Shown: positions 52,026 through 60,437 of the stretch, piece after piece
Layout: every line of letters starts with the position of its first letter
Numbering within the stretch: the stretch's first letter is position 1
Source: Methanosphaerula subterraneus
GTDB taxonomy: Archaea > Halobacteriota > Methanomicrobia > Methanomicrobiales > Methanospirillaceae
NCBI RefSeq assembly: GCF_052055875.1
Contig: NZ_CP170508.1
Location: forward strand, 1,364,001 to 1,428,000
Direction: 5' to 3'
DNA: 64,000 bases
Made by a program: the position numbers and the translations under genes
The notes under the pieces: model-generated
What the model saw: only the letters and a program-made list of their open reading frames with translations
Database searches by the model: none
Told to the model about the DNA's origin: nothing

Positions 52026-52667
52026 ATGATTGCTCATGAGATAGCGACGATGCTGGGGACGGACGATCTCACCACCTCCTTAGGTGAACCGGGAAGGGTG
52101 GTTATCTTTCGCCGGAGGCTGGGGATATGGGAGAGAGACCGGGAGATGGAGTTCGCCCCAGATCAGTGCAAAAGCCTGCGGGAGATGCGGGAGAAGATGG
52201 CGGACCTCCTCACGTTCCTGCAGGAATGCAGGATCTTTGTTGCACAATCAGCCAGCGGGGCGCTCTTCTTCGAACTGGAGAAGGCGCGGTGCCAGGTCTG
52301 GGAGATCGCCGGAACCCCTGACGAATATCTGAATTATGTCTGGGAACAGGAGGAGGAAGAACGGGCAGAGGCGGCAGCAGAACCAGTACCGGCAGGGGTT
52401 CCGACCCCGGTTGAACTGATCCCCGGCCACTTCAGCATCTCGATCAAGGATATCCAGGTGAAGACCCCGGAGATCACCAGCAAGCAGGTACTTCAGCAGT
52501 TCATCCGCCAGAAGGAGTTCGCTTCTCTGGAGATTATCTGCGATCATGTCCCCCCATGGATCGAGATTGAAGCCGATCGAAGAGGGTTCACCCTCGAGAG
52601 AGAACAACTCGGAAAGAATGAGGTCCGTGCACGATTGATCAGGGACCAGGCTGGTGGTTGCTGCTGA
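52026..52667 (+). CDS. AnfO-like nitrogenase accessory protein
   Basis: The 213-residue protein resembles the family of AnfO, named from Fe-only nitrogenase clusters: REMRE-type first half (LREMREKMADLLTFLQECRIFVAQ), GALFFELEKA and VWEIAGTPDEYLNYVWEQEEEE. A proline/alanine-rich linker follows, then a C-terminal domain (PEITSKQVLQQFIRQKEFAS to the end) finishing GGCC. The cluster it follows is of the Mo type, so the name does not fit the usual context. AGGAG-type sequence precedes ATG 52026. Confidence 0.7.
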   Translation: MIAHEIATMLGTDDLTTSLGEPGRVVIFRRRLGIWERDREMEFAPDQCKSLREMREKMADLLTFLQECRIFVAQSASGALFFELEKARCQVWEIAGTPDEYLNYVWEQEEEERAEAAAEPVPAGVPTPVELIPGHFSISIKDIQVKTPEITSKQVLQQFIRQKEFASLEIICDHVPPWIEIEADRRGFTLEREQLGKNEVRARLIRDQAGGCC

Positions 52668-52810
52668 AGTGACAGAAAGGTTCCAACAACCCGGATGGTG
52701 CATTCACCACCATCAATTCAATCGACAGGTCAGTGCAAGGGGATGCCGGCAGTGAATGTACCCATCCCCGGGAATATTTTCGATAGATTCCACCATAAGG
52801 AGAGAATTCA

Positions 52811-53674
52811 ATGAAACTTCCATCATTAAGCCTCCTGGTCTGCGGGGTCCTGATCATTGGTCTGCTCTTTTCTGCAGGGTGCATCAACACGTCAACATCG
52901 ACCGAGAATATCAGTACAGTACAGATGAAGAACACTACATCATCATCCGAAAATGCCTCATCAGAATTGAAGGTCGCTGCTGCAGCATCCCTGACCGGCG
53001 TGCTGACCGAACTGGCATCCTGGTATGAGGCCGCGAATCCAGGCACGAAGATCGTCCTGAACTTCGACGGTTCCCAGGCCCTGGCCACCCAGATCAAAGA
53101 GGGCGCCAACCAGGATCTCTTCATCTCTGCAGACACCAAACAGATGGACCTCCTGAAAGGGGCCGGGTTCATCGAGAACAGTTCTGTTACCGTGGTGACC
53201 AGAAACAAACTCGCCATCCTGGTGCCGGCGGAGAACCCGGGTAAGATCGAGGGGCTCACCGACCTGGCACGACCAGGGGTTCGGCTGGTGCTCGGGACCG
53301 AAGAGGTGCCGTTTGGGAGGTATACCCGGCAGATGCTGAACAATACCGCCAAAAACAGTACCTACGGCTCCGCGTTCGGCAGCGCCGTGCTTAAAAATGC
53401 GATCTCGATGGAGACCGCCGTCACCTATGTCACCTCAAAACTGACGCTGGGTGAAGCAGATGCCGGGATTGCGTACGCCTCCGACCTCACGAGGAACGAC
53501 CGGCAGACGATCAGGCTGATCCCAATCCAAGACGATGTCAACGTGATCGCCACCTATCCAGCCGGCATCCTGAAGGAGTCCAGCCGGCAACAGCAGGCAG
53601 CGGCCTTCCTGGCATACATCACGTCGCCAGAAGGGGCAGCAGCCTTCGAATCGTATGGTTTTGCAGCAGTATAG
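52811..53674 (+). CDS. modA: Molybdate ABC transporter substrate-binding lipoprotein ModA
   Basis: The 287-residue protein has a hydrophobic N-terminus ending in SAGCINTS, where Cys24 would be lipid-anchored. A Ser/Thr-rich linker (about 25-50) leads to the type-II binding domain with AAASLTGVLTELASW, FDGSQALATQIKEGANQDLFIS and DAGIAYASDL. It captures molybdate or tungstate outside the membrane. It starts 143 bases after the AnfO-like gene and heads the modABC set. Confidence 0.92.
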   Translation: MKLPSLSLLVCGVLIIGLLFSAGCINTSTSTENISTVQMKNTTSSSENASSELKVAAAASLTGVLTELASWYEAANPGTKIVLNFDGSQALATQIKEGANQDLFISADTKQMDLLKGAGFIENSSVTVVTRNKLAILVPAENPGKIEGLTDLARPGVRLVLGTEEVPFGRYTRQMLNNTAKNSTYGSAFGSAVLKNAISMETAVTYVTSKLTLGEADAGIAYASDLTRNDRQTIRLIPIQDDVNVIATYPAGILKESSRQQQAAAFLAYITSPEGAAAFESYGFAAV

Positions 53675-53709
53675 AGGTTAACAACAAAAGAGAGGCCAGA
53701 GGAGGGATC

Positions 53710-54510
53710 ATGAGACGGATGACAGGGCAGACCAGGCTCCTGGTCGCAGGGGCGGCGGTGCTGACCACGGCGATGCTGCTGCTGATCATCCTCCCGCTCG
53801 CCTCCCTGCTGCTGCGGGCGGCACCAGGGCTGCTGACCCTCTCATTTTCGATCGGACCGGTCAGGGACGCTCTGCTGCTGACCCTGGCCACCGCCACCCT
53901 GGCGACGGTTTGCGCAGTCGTGATCGGAACTCCGCTCGCCTATGGGACTGCATGGAACCGTTCCAGGGCGGCCTCCATGATCGATACGGTGATCGATCTT
54001 CCCCTTGTCCTTCCGCCGGCCGTGGCCGGCCTCGCCCTGCTGATGGCGTTTGGAAGACGGGGTGTGATCGGGGAGTACCTTCACATGGCAGGGGTCGACA
54101 TCGCCTTCTCCACCGCAGCGGTGGTGATCGCCCAGATCTTTGTCGCATCACCCCTGTACATCAGGCAGGCCCGGACCAGTTTCGCCTCCCTCGACCCGGC
54201 TTTTGAACAGGCCGCCCGTACACTCGGGGCGACCCCCCTGTACACATTCCTGCACATCACCGTTCCGATGGCCGGCCGGGGGCTCCTCTCCGGGGCGGTG
54301 ATGACCTGGGCCAGGGCACTCGGCGAGTTCGGAGCGACGATCATGTTTGCAGGGAACCTGCCGGGCACCACCCAGACGATGCCCCTGGCGATCTACAGCA
54401 TGATGCAAGCCGACCTCGACGGGGCCCTGGCGATGGCGGTCCTGCTGGTGATCCTATCAGGGGGCGTGATCATGGCGGTGCGGACACTTACCAGAGGAGA
54501 ACGAGCATGA
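53710..54510 (+). CDS. modB: Molybdate ABC transporter permease ModB
   Basis: The 266-residue membrane protein has about five to six spans and the permease-ATPase coupling loop EQAARTLGATPLYTFLHIT, with the conserved Gly in RALGEFGATIMFAGN. It forms the channel for molybdate. GGAGGG precedes ATG 53710. Its stop overlaps the modC start by 4 bases. Confidence 0.92.
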   Translation: MRRMTGQTRLLVAGAAVLTTAMLLLIILPLASLLLRAAPGLLTLSFSIGPVRDALLLTLATATLATVCAVVIGTPLAYGTAWNRSRAASMIDTVIDLPLVLPPAVAGLALLMAFGRRGVIGEYLHMAGVDIAFSTAAVVIAQIFVASPLYIRQARTSFASLDPAFEQAARTLGATPLYTFLHITVPMAGRGLLSGAVMTWARALGEFGATIMFAGNLPGTTQTMPLAIYSMMQADLDGALAMAVLLVILSGGVIMAVRTLTRGERA

Positions 54511-55262
54511 CACTTGAGATAACCGTGCAGAAACAGCTCCGCTTCTTCGACCTCTCGGTCGATCTGAAGGTCAGAAGCGATGAAATCCTGGTCCTGATAG
54601 GGGAGAACGGGGCGGGCAAGACGACCGTCCTGAACCTGATAGCCGGGTTGCTCACCCCCGATCAGGGGCGCATCACCCTGATGAACAGAGAACTCTTCTG
54701 CAGCAGCGGCCAGACCGATCTTCCGCCGGAGGAGCGGAGGATAGGGTTCGTCTTCCAGCACTACGCCCTCTTCCCGCACCTCTCGGTCAGGGAGAATGTG
54801 GAGTTCGGGCTGCGGGCCAGGAAGATCCCAGAGGACCAGGTCGCCGATGCTGTGGAGAAAAAACTGGCCATGGTCGGGCTGACACGGTACGCCGATCAGC
54901 GAATTCCCACTCTCTCCGGCGGTCAGCAGCAGCGGACCGCCCTGGCACGCGTCCTGGTGACCGAACCCGAACTGCTGCTGCTGGACGAGCCCCTCGCCGC
55001 TCTCGATCCGCAGACCAGGGCAACGATGAGGAACGAACTGCGGGAGTGCATCAAAAAGGCAGGCACCCCGGCGGTGATCGTCAGCCATACTCTGGAGGAC
55101 GCCCTCTCTCTCGGGGACCGGATCTGTCTGATCGAGCAGGGAACGATCACTCACTGCGGGACGCCGGAGGAGATGATCAGCACCGAAAAAAACAGGTTCC
55201 TTAAGAGTTTCTTCTGTGGATGCAATCAGGGGACGGCAGCCGCCCCCATCCGAGCACCGTAA
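54507..55262 (+). CDS. modC: Molybdate ABC transporter ATP-binding protein ModC
   Basis: The 251-residue ATPase shows Walker A GENGAGKTTVLN, the Q-loop in FVFQHYALFPHL, the signature LSGGQQQRTALARVL, Walker B LLLLDEPLAALDP and the H-loop VIVSHTLEDA. It has no C-terminal Mop domain, so trans-inhibition by molybdate through that domain is not expected. The last 37 bases overlap the convergent ogg gene. Confidence 0.93.
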   Translation: MTLEITVQKQLRFFDLSVDLKVRSDEILVLIGENGAGKTTVLNLIAGLLTPDQGRITLMNRELFCSSGQTDLPPEERRIGFVFQHYALFPHLSVRENVEFGLRARKIPEDQVADAVEKKLAMVGLTRYADQRIPTLSGGQQQRTALARVLVTEPELLLLDEPLAALDPQTRATMRNELRECIKKAGTPAVIVSHTLEDALSLGDRICLIEQGTITHCGTPEEMISTEKNRFLKSFFCGCNQGTAAAPIRAP

Positions 55263-56083
55263 AGGTACTCCTGGGCGTACCCGGCATACCTGCCGAAGTA
55301 CCCCCGGGCAAATCGCCGGATCCGCTCGTACTCTTTTGGGGTGAACGGCCCCTCTGCTGCGGTATCGGGATAGTACTGCTGCATGATCCGCCGGATCCAG
55401 ACATCCACCGGAAACGCCTCGTACCGGGAGAAGCCAAAGAGGAGGACACAGTCTGCCGCCTTGGGTCCGATGCCAGGGAGTCCGATCAGTTCTCGCCGTG
55501 CCCCTTCATAGGAAAGGGCACGGGTCTGTTCTTCCCATCCGTCCACTGCAGCGAGCCGGCACGCAGTCGAGGCGAGATAGTCCTTCCGGTACCCGAGTCT
55601 GCATTGGTCGAGCGGTCCGGTGCAGATGCCGGAGAAGACCCGCTGTGTGGGGAAGGTGAACTGGTCGGTGCCGGGGATCCGCTCCCCCAGTGTCTCGGCA
55701 AGGAGACGGACCCGCTTCTTCACCATCGGGATGTTGGTGTTGGTCGCACAGATATAGGAGAGAAGGCATTCCCAGGGGAGCTGCCGGAGGATACGAAGGC
55801 CGGCACACTCCTCGATCGCGGCATGGATGAACGGGTCGCGGTCGATCGAGTCCAGCACGGCGGAGAGGTCAAAATCAAGGGCGAAGTATTCTATCAGGCG
55901 CTCATCACTGGTCCCGGTGTAGGTCAGCACCTGCCCCTCCTGCCGGACCCGGATCAGTTCGTCCCCGACGACCCCCTCCCACCAGCCGGCTCTGTCCTGC
56001 TCCCACCGGAAGGCCTGCCCGCATCCGAGCGTCAGCGAGAGGGAGAAGACCTTATCAGGAGAAAGGACCAGCGTGTGCACCAT
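55226..56083 (-). CDS. ogg: 8-oxoguanine DNA glycosylase (OGG1-type, HhH-GPD)
   Basis: The 285-residue bifunctional glycosylase/lyase removes 8-oxoguanine. The N-terminal domain includes LTLGCGQAFRWEQD. The helix-hairpin-helix region LIGLPGIGPKAADCVLLFGF contains the catalytic Lys (equivalent to human Lys249), and FPVDVW carries the catalytic Asp (human Asp268). ATG 56083 gives the family N-terminus MVHTLVLSP. It ends inside modC on the opposite strand. Confidence 0.9.
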   Translation of the reverse strand: MVHTLVLSPDKVFSLSLTLGCGQAFRWEQDRAGWWEGVVGDELIRVRQEGQVLTYTGTSDERLIEYFALDFDLSAVLDSIDRDPFIHAAIEECAGLRILRQLPWECLLSYICATNTNIPMVKKRVRLLAETLGERIPGTDQFTFPTQRVFSGICTGPLDQCRLGYRKDYLASTACRLAAVDGWEEQTRALSYEGARRELIGLPGIGPKAADCVLLFGFSRYEAFPVDVWIRRIMQQYYPDTAAEGPFTPKEYERIRRFARGYFGRYAGYAQEYLYGARMGAAAVP

Positions 56084-56088
56084 GCCGC

Positions 56089-56655
56089 TCAGGCTCTCCT
56101 GATGCAGAGCACAGAGAGGAGTTCGTCGCACACCTCTTCCTCAGCGGCCTGGGTGACCCGGTACCCGGCGCTGGTGAAGAGGCCGGCGACCTCATCGTAA
56201 CCGGTCAGTGATGAGATCAACAGCAGGATCCGTCCCCCCGGTGCGAGCACCCGGCCGATCTCATCAGCAAACCGTGCGATCACGTCCCTGCCGGTCAGGC
56301 CGCCATCAAGGGCGTACTCCAGCCAGTCATCGATCCGTTCCTCCGGCCGGGTCGGCAGGTACGGAGGGTTGAAGAGGACCAGGTCGAATGGGCCCCTGAC
56401 CGCAGCACAGAGGTCAGACCTGACCACTTCGACACCACAGGCTTTCGCCGCCATCACCGCGTGCGGATTGATGTCCACTCCGACGACAAAAAAGCGGTCC
56501 TTCAGTGCAGCTGCTATGTACCCGCTGCCGGTTCCGATCTCGAGGATCCGATCGTCGGGCGTGGCACTGCTCCAGGCCGCCCTGCAGAGAAGGAGCGTAT
56601 CCGCCTCAGGCTGATAGACCTGATCTTTCTGAAACAAGGTTTGCAATCGTTGCAT
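56089..56655 (-). CDS. HemK2/Mtq2-like class I methyltransferase (glutamine N5-methyltransferase type)
   Basis: The 188-residue enzyme has VYQPEADTLLL, motif I LEIGTGSGYIAAAL and the catalytic NPPYLPT motif of methyltransferases acting on planar nitrogens. HemK2/Mtq2 methylates the GGQ glutamine of release factor aRF1. ATG 56655 was chosen over TTG 56664. Its 5' end overlaps the ksgA 3' end by 50 bases, and the ogg gene follows. Confidence 0.88.
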   Translation of the reverse strand: MQRLQTLFQKDQVYQPEADTLLLCRAAWSSATPDDRILEIGTGSGYIAAALKDRFFVVGVDINPHAVMAAKACGVEVVRSDLCAAVRGPFDLVLFNPPYLPTRPEERIDDWLEYALDGGLTGRDVIARFADEIGRVLAPGGRILLLISSLTGYDEVAGLFTSAGYRVTQAAEEEVCDELLSVLCIRRA

Positions 56656-57394
56656 AGTCTTCAAGGTACAGGGTCTGCGGCCTGGCCTGCAGGATCTCCT
56701 CAGGGAGAGCCCCGATAACCGCAGTGATCACTGCTTTTCCATAGATCCCGATCCCGCCCTTCAGGCCGTTTCTGATCGTCTTCCTCCGTTGAGAGAAGAG
56801 GATCCTGACCACGGCGGCATAGACAGACCGATCGATGATCGGAAAGATTGGACCGTAGGGCCTGATCCTGACCACCGTCGAGTCTACTGCAGGAGGAGGG
56901 TTGAAACTGGCCGGAGGAAGGGTGAAACACTCCTCGACCAGGGCATAGGTCTGCACCATCACCGAGAGTCGCCCGCAGTCGGAGGTGCCCACCGGGGCAG
57001 CCATTCGTGCTGCAAACTCCCGCTGGTACATCAGCACCGCAGAAGAGAAGGTGGTATCGAGCAGACGGAAGGTGATCGGCGATGAGATCGAATAGGGAAG
57101 GTTCGCCACCATCACCTCAAAAGGGGGGAACGGGCACCTGGCCGCATTCCCTTCGATCAGGGTGAGTGCTCCAGAACTGATCTCATCAGCAAAACGTTTG
57201 GCGAGGTAGGCGAGCAACTTCCGGTCCACCTCGATCGCACTGACCGTGGCCCCTGCATCGAGCAGTGCCCGGGTTAACACGCCCTGTCCCGGACCAACCT
57301 CAAGGACAGACCTGCCATCCACGCCAGCGTACTCGATGATCCGGTCGATTGCTCTCTGATCGATCAGGAAATGCTGATCTCGTGGTGCCTTCAT
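56606..57394 (-). CDS. ksgA: 16S rRNA (adenine(1518/1519)-N6) dimethyltransferase KsgA/Dim1
   Basis: The 262-residue enzyme dimethylates two adjacent adenines near the 3' end of 16S rRNA during late subunit assembly. It shows DQHFLIDQRAIDRIIEYAG, motif I VLEVGPGQGVLTRAL and the catalytic NLPYSISSPI. ATG 57394 overlaps the stop of the DUF655 gene by 4 bases. The order DUF655-ksgA-hemK2 is common in Euryarchaeota. Confidence 0.95.
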   Translation of the reverse strand: MKAPRDQHFLIDQRAIDRIIEYAGVDGRSVLEVGPGQGVLTRALLDAGATVSAIEVDRKLLAYLAKRFADEISSGALTLIEGNAARCPFPPFEVMVANLPYSISSPITFRLLDTTFSSAVLMYQREFAARMAAPVGTSDCGRLSVMVQTYALVEECFTLPPASFNPPPAVDSTVVRIRPYGPIFPIIDRSVYAAVVRILFSQRRKTIRNGLKGGIGIYGKAVITAVIGALPEEILQARPQTLYLEDYATIANLVSERSGLSA

Positions 57395-57951
57395 TTCGAC
57401 GTGAAGATATGGTATTTCACATCAGGGTCCTCGATCTCCTCAAGGATCCGGTTCTTGATCATCGTCTCCGGATGAGGAACTCCCTTGATCCGCTGCGAGA
57501 TATCAGCAAAACTTTCAAACGGTTTCTTCCCGCGGGCATCCAGGATCTCCCACATCAGTTTCTTGCCGATGCCGGGAAGCAGATGAAGCATATGCAACTT
57601 CGAACTGATCGGAACGGACTTGTTAAAGAACTGGATATAGGTCTGCTCGTTCTCAAGCACCAGTTTCTCGACGACGAACGGGAGCTCAAGCTTTGCTACC
57701 TGAGACAGATCCTGATAAAAGATACGGCGTTTGACCCGTTCGATCTTCGCTCGCTCGCCGTCACCGATGTAGACCCTCTCATGGATGTTGATCTCCACCT
57801 TCTTGGGCACCAGTTCGAGCAGTTTGAACTGCTCGGTGCCGACGGCCATCACCAATGGCTCACGCTTGAACCCAGACCGGTGATCATCTGGACTTCCTTT
57901 GAGGAGGACGTCCAGCACTACTGCGTTAATCTCCTTCTTATCGACCTTCAT
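57391..57951 (-). CDS. DUF655 family protein
   Basis: The 186-residue protein has an OB-like N-terminal region (GTEQFKLLELVPK, INIHERVYIGDG) and a C-terminal helix-hairpin-helix region with HMLHLLPGIGKKLMWEIL, suited to nucleic-acid binding. DUF655 is conserved in archaea between rpoF and ksgA, so a ribosome or RNA role is inferred. ATG 57951 (MKVDKKEIN) was chosen over 57960. Confidence 0.9.
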   Translation of the reverse strand: MKVDKKEINAVVLDVLLKGSPDDHRSGFKREPLVMAVGTEQFKLLELVPKKVEINIHERVYIGDGERAKIERVKRRIFYQDLSQVAKLELPFVVEKLVLENEQTYIQFFNKSVPISSKLHMLHLLPGIGKKLMWEILDARGKKPFESFADISQRIKGVPHPETMIKNRILEEIEDPDVKYHIFTSK

Positions 57952-57961
57952 TGGACTCACC

Positions 57962-58321
57962 TCAGAAGTGGGTCATTACCAGGTCAATGATCTCGTCCAG
58001 TTCTTCGCCGGTCAGGGTATAGCGTTCCTTTGCATAGATAGCCCGGAGTTCGTCACGCGACTTTGGCATGATATTGGCGATACGATACGCAATATCAGGC
58101 TTCATCTTCTCAAGCGCCAGCAGGGATTCTACCAGCGCCCGTGACTGTTCCGGACTGGTCTTTGCGAGATGATTGGCATGTTCGATGCTTCTGCGAAGCT
58201 CATATGACATTTCCTGTTCTGCCCCGAGACGCTGCGCTTCCACTCGACCAAGGGTATCCCTGACTTCTGGAAGCGTAACCTTCTCTTCGCTGATGATGCC
58301 TTTTACCTTCATGCCAAACAC
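57962..58321 (-). CDS. rpoF: RNA polymerase subunit F (Rpo4)
   Basis: The 119-residue helical protein pairs with Rpo7 (7896-8477) to form the polymerase stalk. Family marks are VKGIISEEKVTLPEVRDTL, the Rpb4-like helical core YELRRSIEHANHLAKTSPEQ and MPKSRDELRAIYAKERYTLT. Its place between rpl21e and DUF655 is the standard archaeal order. Confidence 0.94.
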   Translation of the reverse strand: MFGMKVKGIISEEKVTLPEVRDTLGRVEAQRLGAEQEMSYELRRSIEHANHLAKTSPEQSRALVESLLALEKMKPDIAYRIANIMPKSRDELRAIYAKERYTLTGEELDEIIDLVMTHF

Positions 58322-58339
58322 CTGAATGATGGGAGACTT

Positions 58340-58630
58340 TTATTTTTGAGCTTTTAGATGTTGCGGTCTTGCAATCACGATCTTTTCCATGTTGCCATCG
58401 AAGATCGTGAGCATCCAGGCCCTTCCGCGCTGACCGATCACCTTTCCGGTCTTTCCATGGAACCGGCGGTGTGGCATCCCCTTCTGGATGCTTGGCTCAC
58501 AGACGATGTGTACACTCTGTCCAATCTCGAAGTGCTGGATCAGGGACGTCACTGGGACGATACCGCGCTTGCGGAGATCCTTCTTGAATTTATAGCGTGT
58601 CTTCTTTCGTGGGCCGTTATGATGTGCCAT
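58340..58630 (-). CDS. rpl21e: Ribosomal protein L21e
   Basis: The 96-residue large-subunit protein begins MAHHNGPRKKTRYKFKKDLR and has GMPHRRFHGKTGKVIGQRGR, the SH3-like core of L21e. It is 2 bases after the pus10 stop and 18 bases before rpoF on the same strand. Confidence 0.96.
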   Translation of the reverse strand: MAHHNGPRKKTRYKFKKDLRKRGIVPVTSLIQHFEIGQSVHIVCEPSIQKGMPHRRFHGKTGKVIGQRGRAWMLTIFDGNMEKIVIARPQHLKAQK

Positions 58631-58632
58631 GA

Positions 58633-59862
58633 TTACTCTCCTCCATTTGCCATTTCTTCGACCAGCACTACATCAAGGCTGGTCACCTGAGCAGGTCTTC
58701 CAAGGATCTCCGTAAGACTGGGGCGTGTCCTGCCATCATCCCCTGAGATCAGTTCCTTGATATAAAGGCCGGCTTCACCGAGAACCTCGATCGAATACCT
58801 GCCTTCTTCGATACCAAGACACCGGATCTCAAGGACATCACGCTCCCTGATCTTGTCTGCCCGTCTATGGGCAACCCGGCGGGGTGTGCGCTGATGTATT
58901 GTGACCCCCTGCAGGCGATTCAGAGCCAGATTCAGCTCGTCTTCTGACAGATCGCCTTCGACCTCTATCAGGATCCTGTATTTTTTATGCGCTTTGTTTG
59001 ACTTAAGGGTTTCCACTTCAGTCCGCAGCGCCCAGCGATCGAACTCCACCGCAACCCTGCCCGCTGCGGCGGTGTTGACGGCCAGTTCAAGTTCTTTGAG
59101 GTCAGCAGACCTGATTTGAGGCGTATCCAGTTCCAGGATGAACGGCCTGCCGGTCCCGATCATCCGGGCATCGATATCCTCCCTCCCTGCACCATGCAGA
59201 ACGGCACCAGTGGCCTTCAGCGCGTCCATGACCGGCCTGCCGATCAGTTCCTCAACCGAATCGGCATACTGCTTGCCGGTGAAGTTACAGGTCTCACAGC
59301 CCCTGCCATGACAGGCCCGGCAGTCCCAGTGGGTCTGCGGGATCCCCCGCTCAAACTTCTGGTACCGGCCATAGATGAAGACCGGGTTCACCTGCACCTC
59401 GACACGATCACCGGTGATATCAAGGATTACGACCACATCGGGGTGCTTGAAGTCGACCACCCGGCCGGTTCTTACAGAGACCGCCTTGCCGACCTCCCGG
59501 TTCATCTCGGACTTGAGCGGCTCGGGTGAGCGGAGACTCTGGTCTGACCAGACCATCTCCTCGCTCTCGGTCAGCATTGGAGGAACCCGGGTTCCGATCA
59601 GGAAGGTCGAGTATTCAAGCCCTTCCAGGGCTGCAGTGACCCTCTCCGCCCAGGTTTCGACCTGGTCGAGGAGGTTGTTGCAGACCCAGCAGGTTCCTGC
59701 GGCCGGGTGGTACGGTTCATTGGCGTCGAGCGCGACCGCCACCCGGAGTGCATGCCCCCGTTCAACGTTGGTCAACCCAAAGGACAGTTTTCCATAGAAC
59801 CGTCCAAGGCAGTGGTCACAGATCTCGCCATATCCAAGGATCGCTTTCACCTGTTCAATCAT
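58633..59862 (-). CDS. pus10: tRNA pseudouridine synthase Pus10
   Basis: The 409-residue enzyme makes pseudouridine 54 and 55 in archaeal tRNAs. The N-terminal THUMP-containing part has zinc-binding CDHCLGRF and CWVCNN pairs. The catalytic part has CRACHGRGCETCNFTGKQYAD, SVEELI and the C-terminal GRTRPSLTEILG. It sits next to trmY, which methylates pseudouridine 54 made by Pus10, so the two act in sequence. Its ATG overlaps the trmY stop by one base (TAATG). Confidence 0.93.
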   Translation of the reverse strand: MIEQVKAILGYGEICDHCLGRFYGKLSFGLTNVERGHALRVAVALDANEPYHPAAGTCWVCNNLLDQVETWAERVTAALEGLEYSTFLIGTRVPPMLTESEEMVWSDQSLRSPEPLKSEMNREVGKAVSVRTGRVVDFKHPDVVVILDITGDRVEVQVNPVFIYGRYQKFERGIPQTHWDCRACHGRGCETCNFTGKQYADSVEELIGRPVMDALKATGAVLHGAGREDIDARMIGTGRPFILELDTPQIRSADLKELELAVNTAAAGRVAVEFDRWALRTEVETLKSNKAHKKYRILIEVEGDLSEDELNLALNRLQGVTIHQRTPRRVAHRRADKIRERDVLEIRCLGIEEGRYSIEVLGEAGLYIKELISGDDGRTRPSLTEILGRPAQVTSLDVVLVEEMANGGE

Positions 59863-60437
59863 TACTGGTTTGCCTCGCGTCGATCAAGTTCATTGAGCAC
59901 CACCGTTATGGTGTGATCTGCATGCAGACACTTCGGCCCGACCGAGTACCGGGGAAGTGTGCTGATCAGGTGCAGCTCCTCATCGGTGAAGTTCTGATGG
60001 TCACTGAGCAGAAATCCGGACGGGAGTGCGGGTGCGGTCCGGATGTCCTCGCCATGCTCGTCCAGGACCGCACAGGGGACCTCCTCGAGCAGGCGTGCAA
60101 GCCCGCCCCACCGCACCTCGACCCCCCGGGTCGACTCGGTGAACCGGTCGGTGCAGGAGTGGGCCAGAGCCTTCTTGATCAGGGACCCGGCAGACCGTTC
60201 GTCCGGGTTCAGGTACCTGACCGTCTCACCGGTGAACCGAACCGTCTTCTCGGGGTCCGGCCCTCCGGAGAGGATCAGGTAACAGACGGTGTCCCTGCGC
60301 AGGTCATGCGAGAGAAAGAACGTGGTGTTCACACATCTGCAGAGGATATCCATACGCCCGGCTGCCCCGGGCATATCGTTCAGACTGAAGTCTCCGCTTG
60401 TCGTGGCCCGGTGGCCTATGATCACAAAAGAGGTCAT
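59862..60437 (-). CDS. trmY: tRNA (pseudouridine(54)-N1)-methyltransferase TrmY
   Basis: The 191-residue SPOUT-class enzyme starts MTSFVIIGHRATTSGDFSLN and has the knot-forming regions SHDLRRDTVCYLILSGG and GFLLSDHQNFTDEE. It methylates N1 of pseudouridine 54 to give the modified T-loop found in archaea. It abuts the srp54 stop directly and overlaps pus10. Confidence 0.93.
   Translation of the reverse strand: MTSFVIIGHRATTSGDFSLNDMPGAAGRMDILCRCVNTTFFLSHDLRRDTVCYLILSGGPDPEKTVRFTGETVRYLNPDERSAGSLIKKALAHSCTDRFTESTRGVEVRWGGLARLLEEVPCAVLDEHGEDIRTAPALPSGFLLSDHQNFTDEELHLISTLPRYSVGPKCLHADHTITVVLNELDRREANQ

Noticed and set aside
44304..52667. Alternative (V or Fe-only) nitrogenase suggested by the AnfO-like gene
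   Set aside because: There is no vnfG/anfG delta-subunit gene, and NifD and NifK have the Mo-type cofactor and P-cluster motifs and the clostridial insertion.
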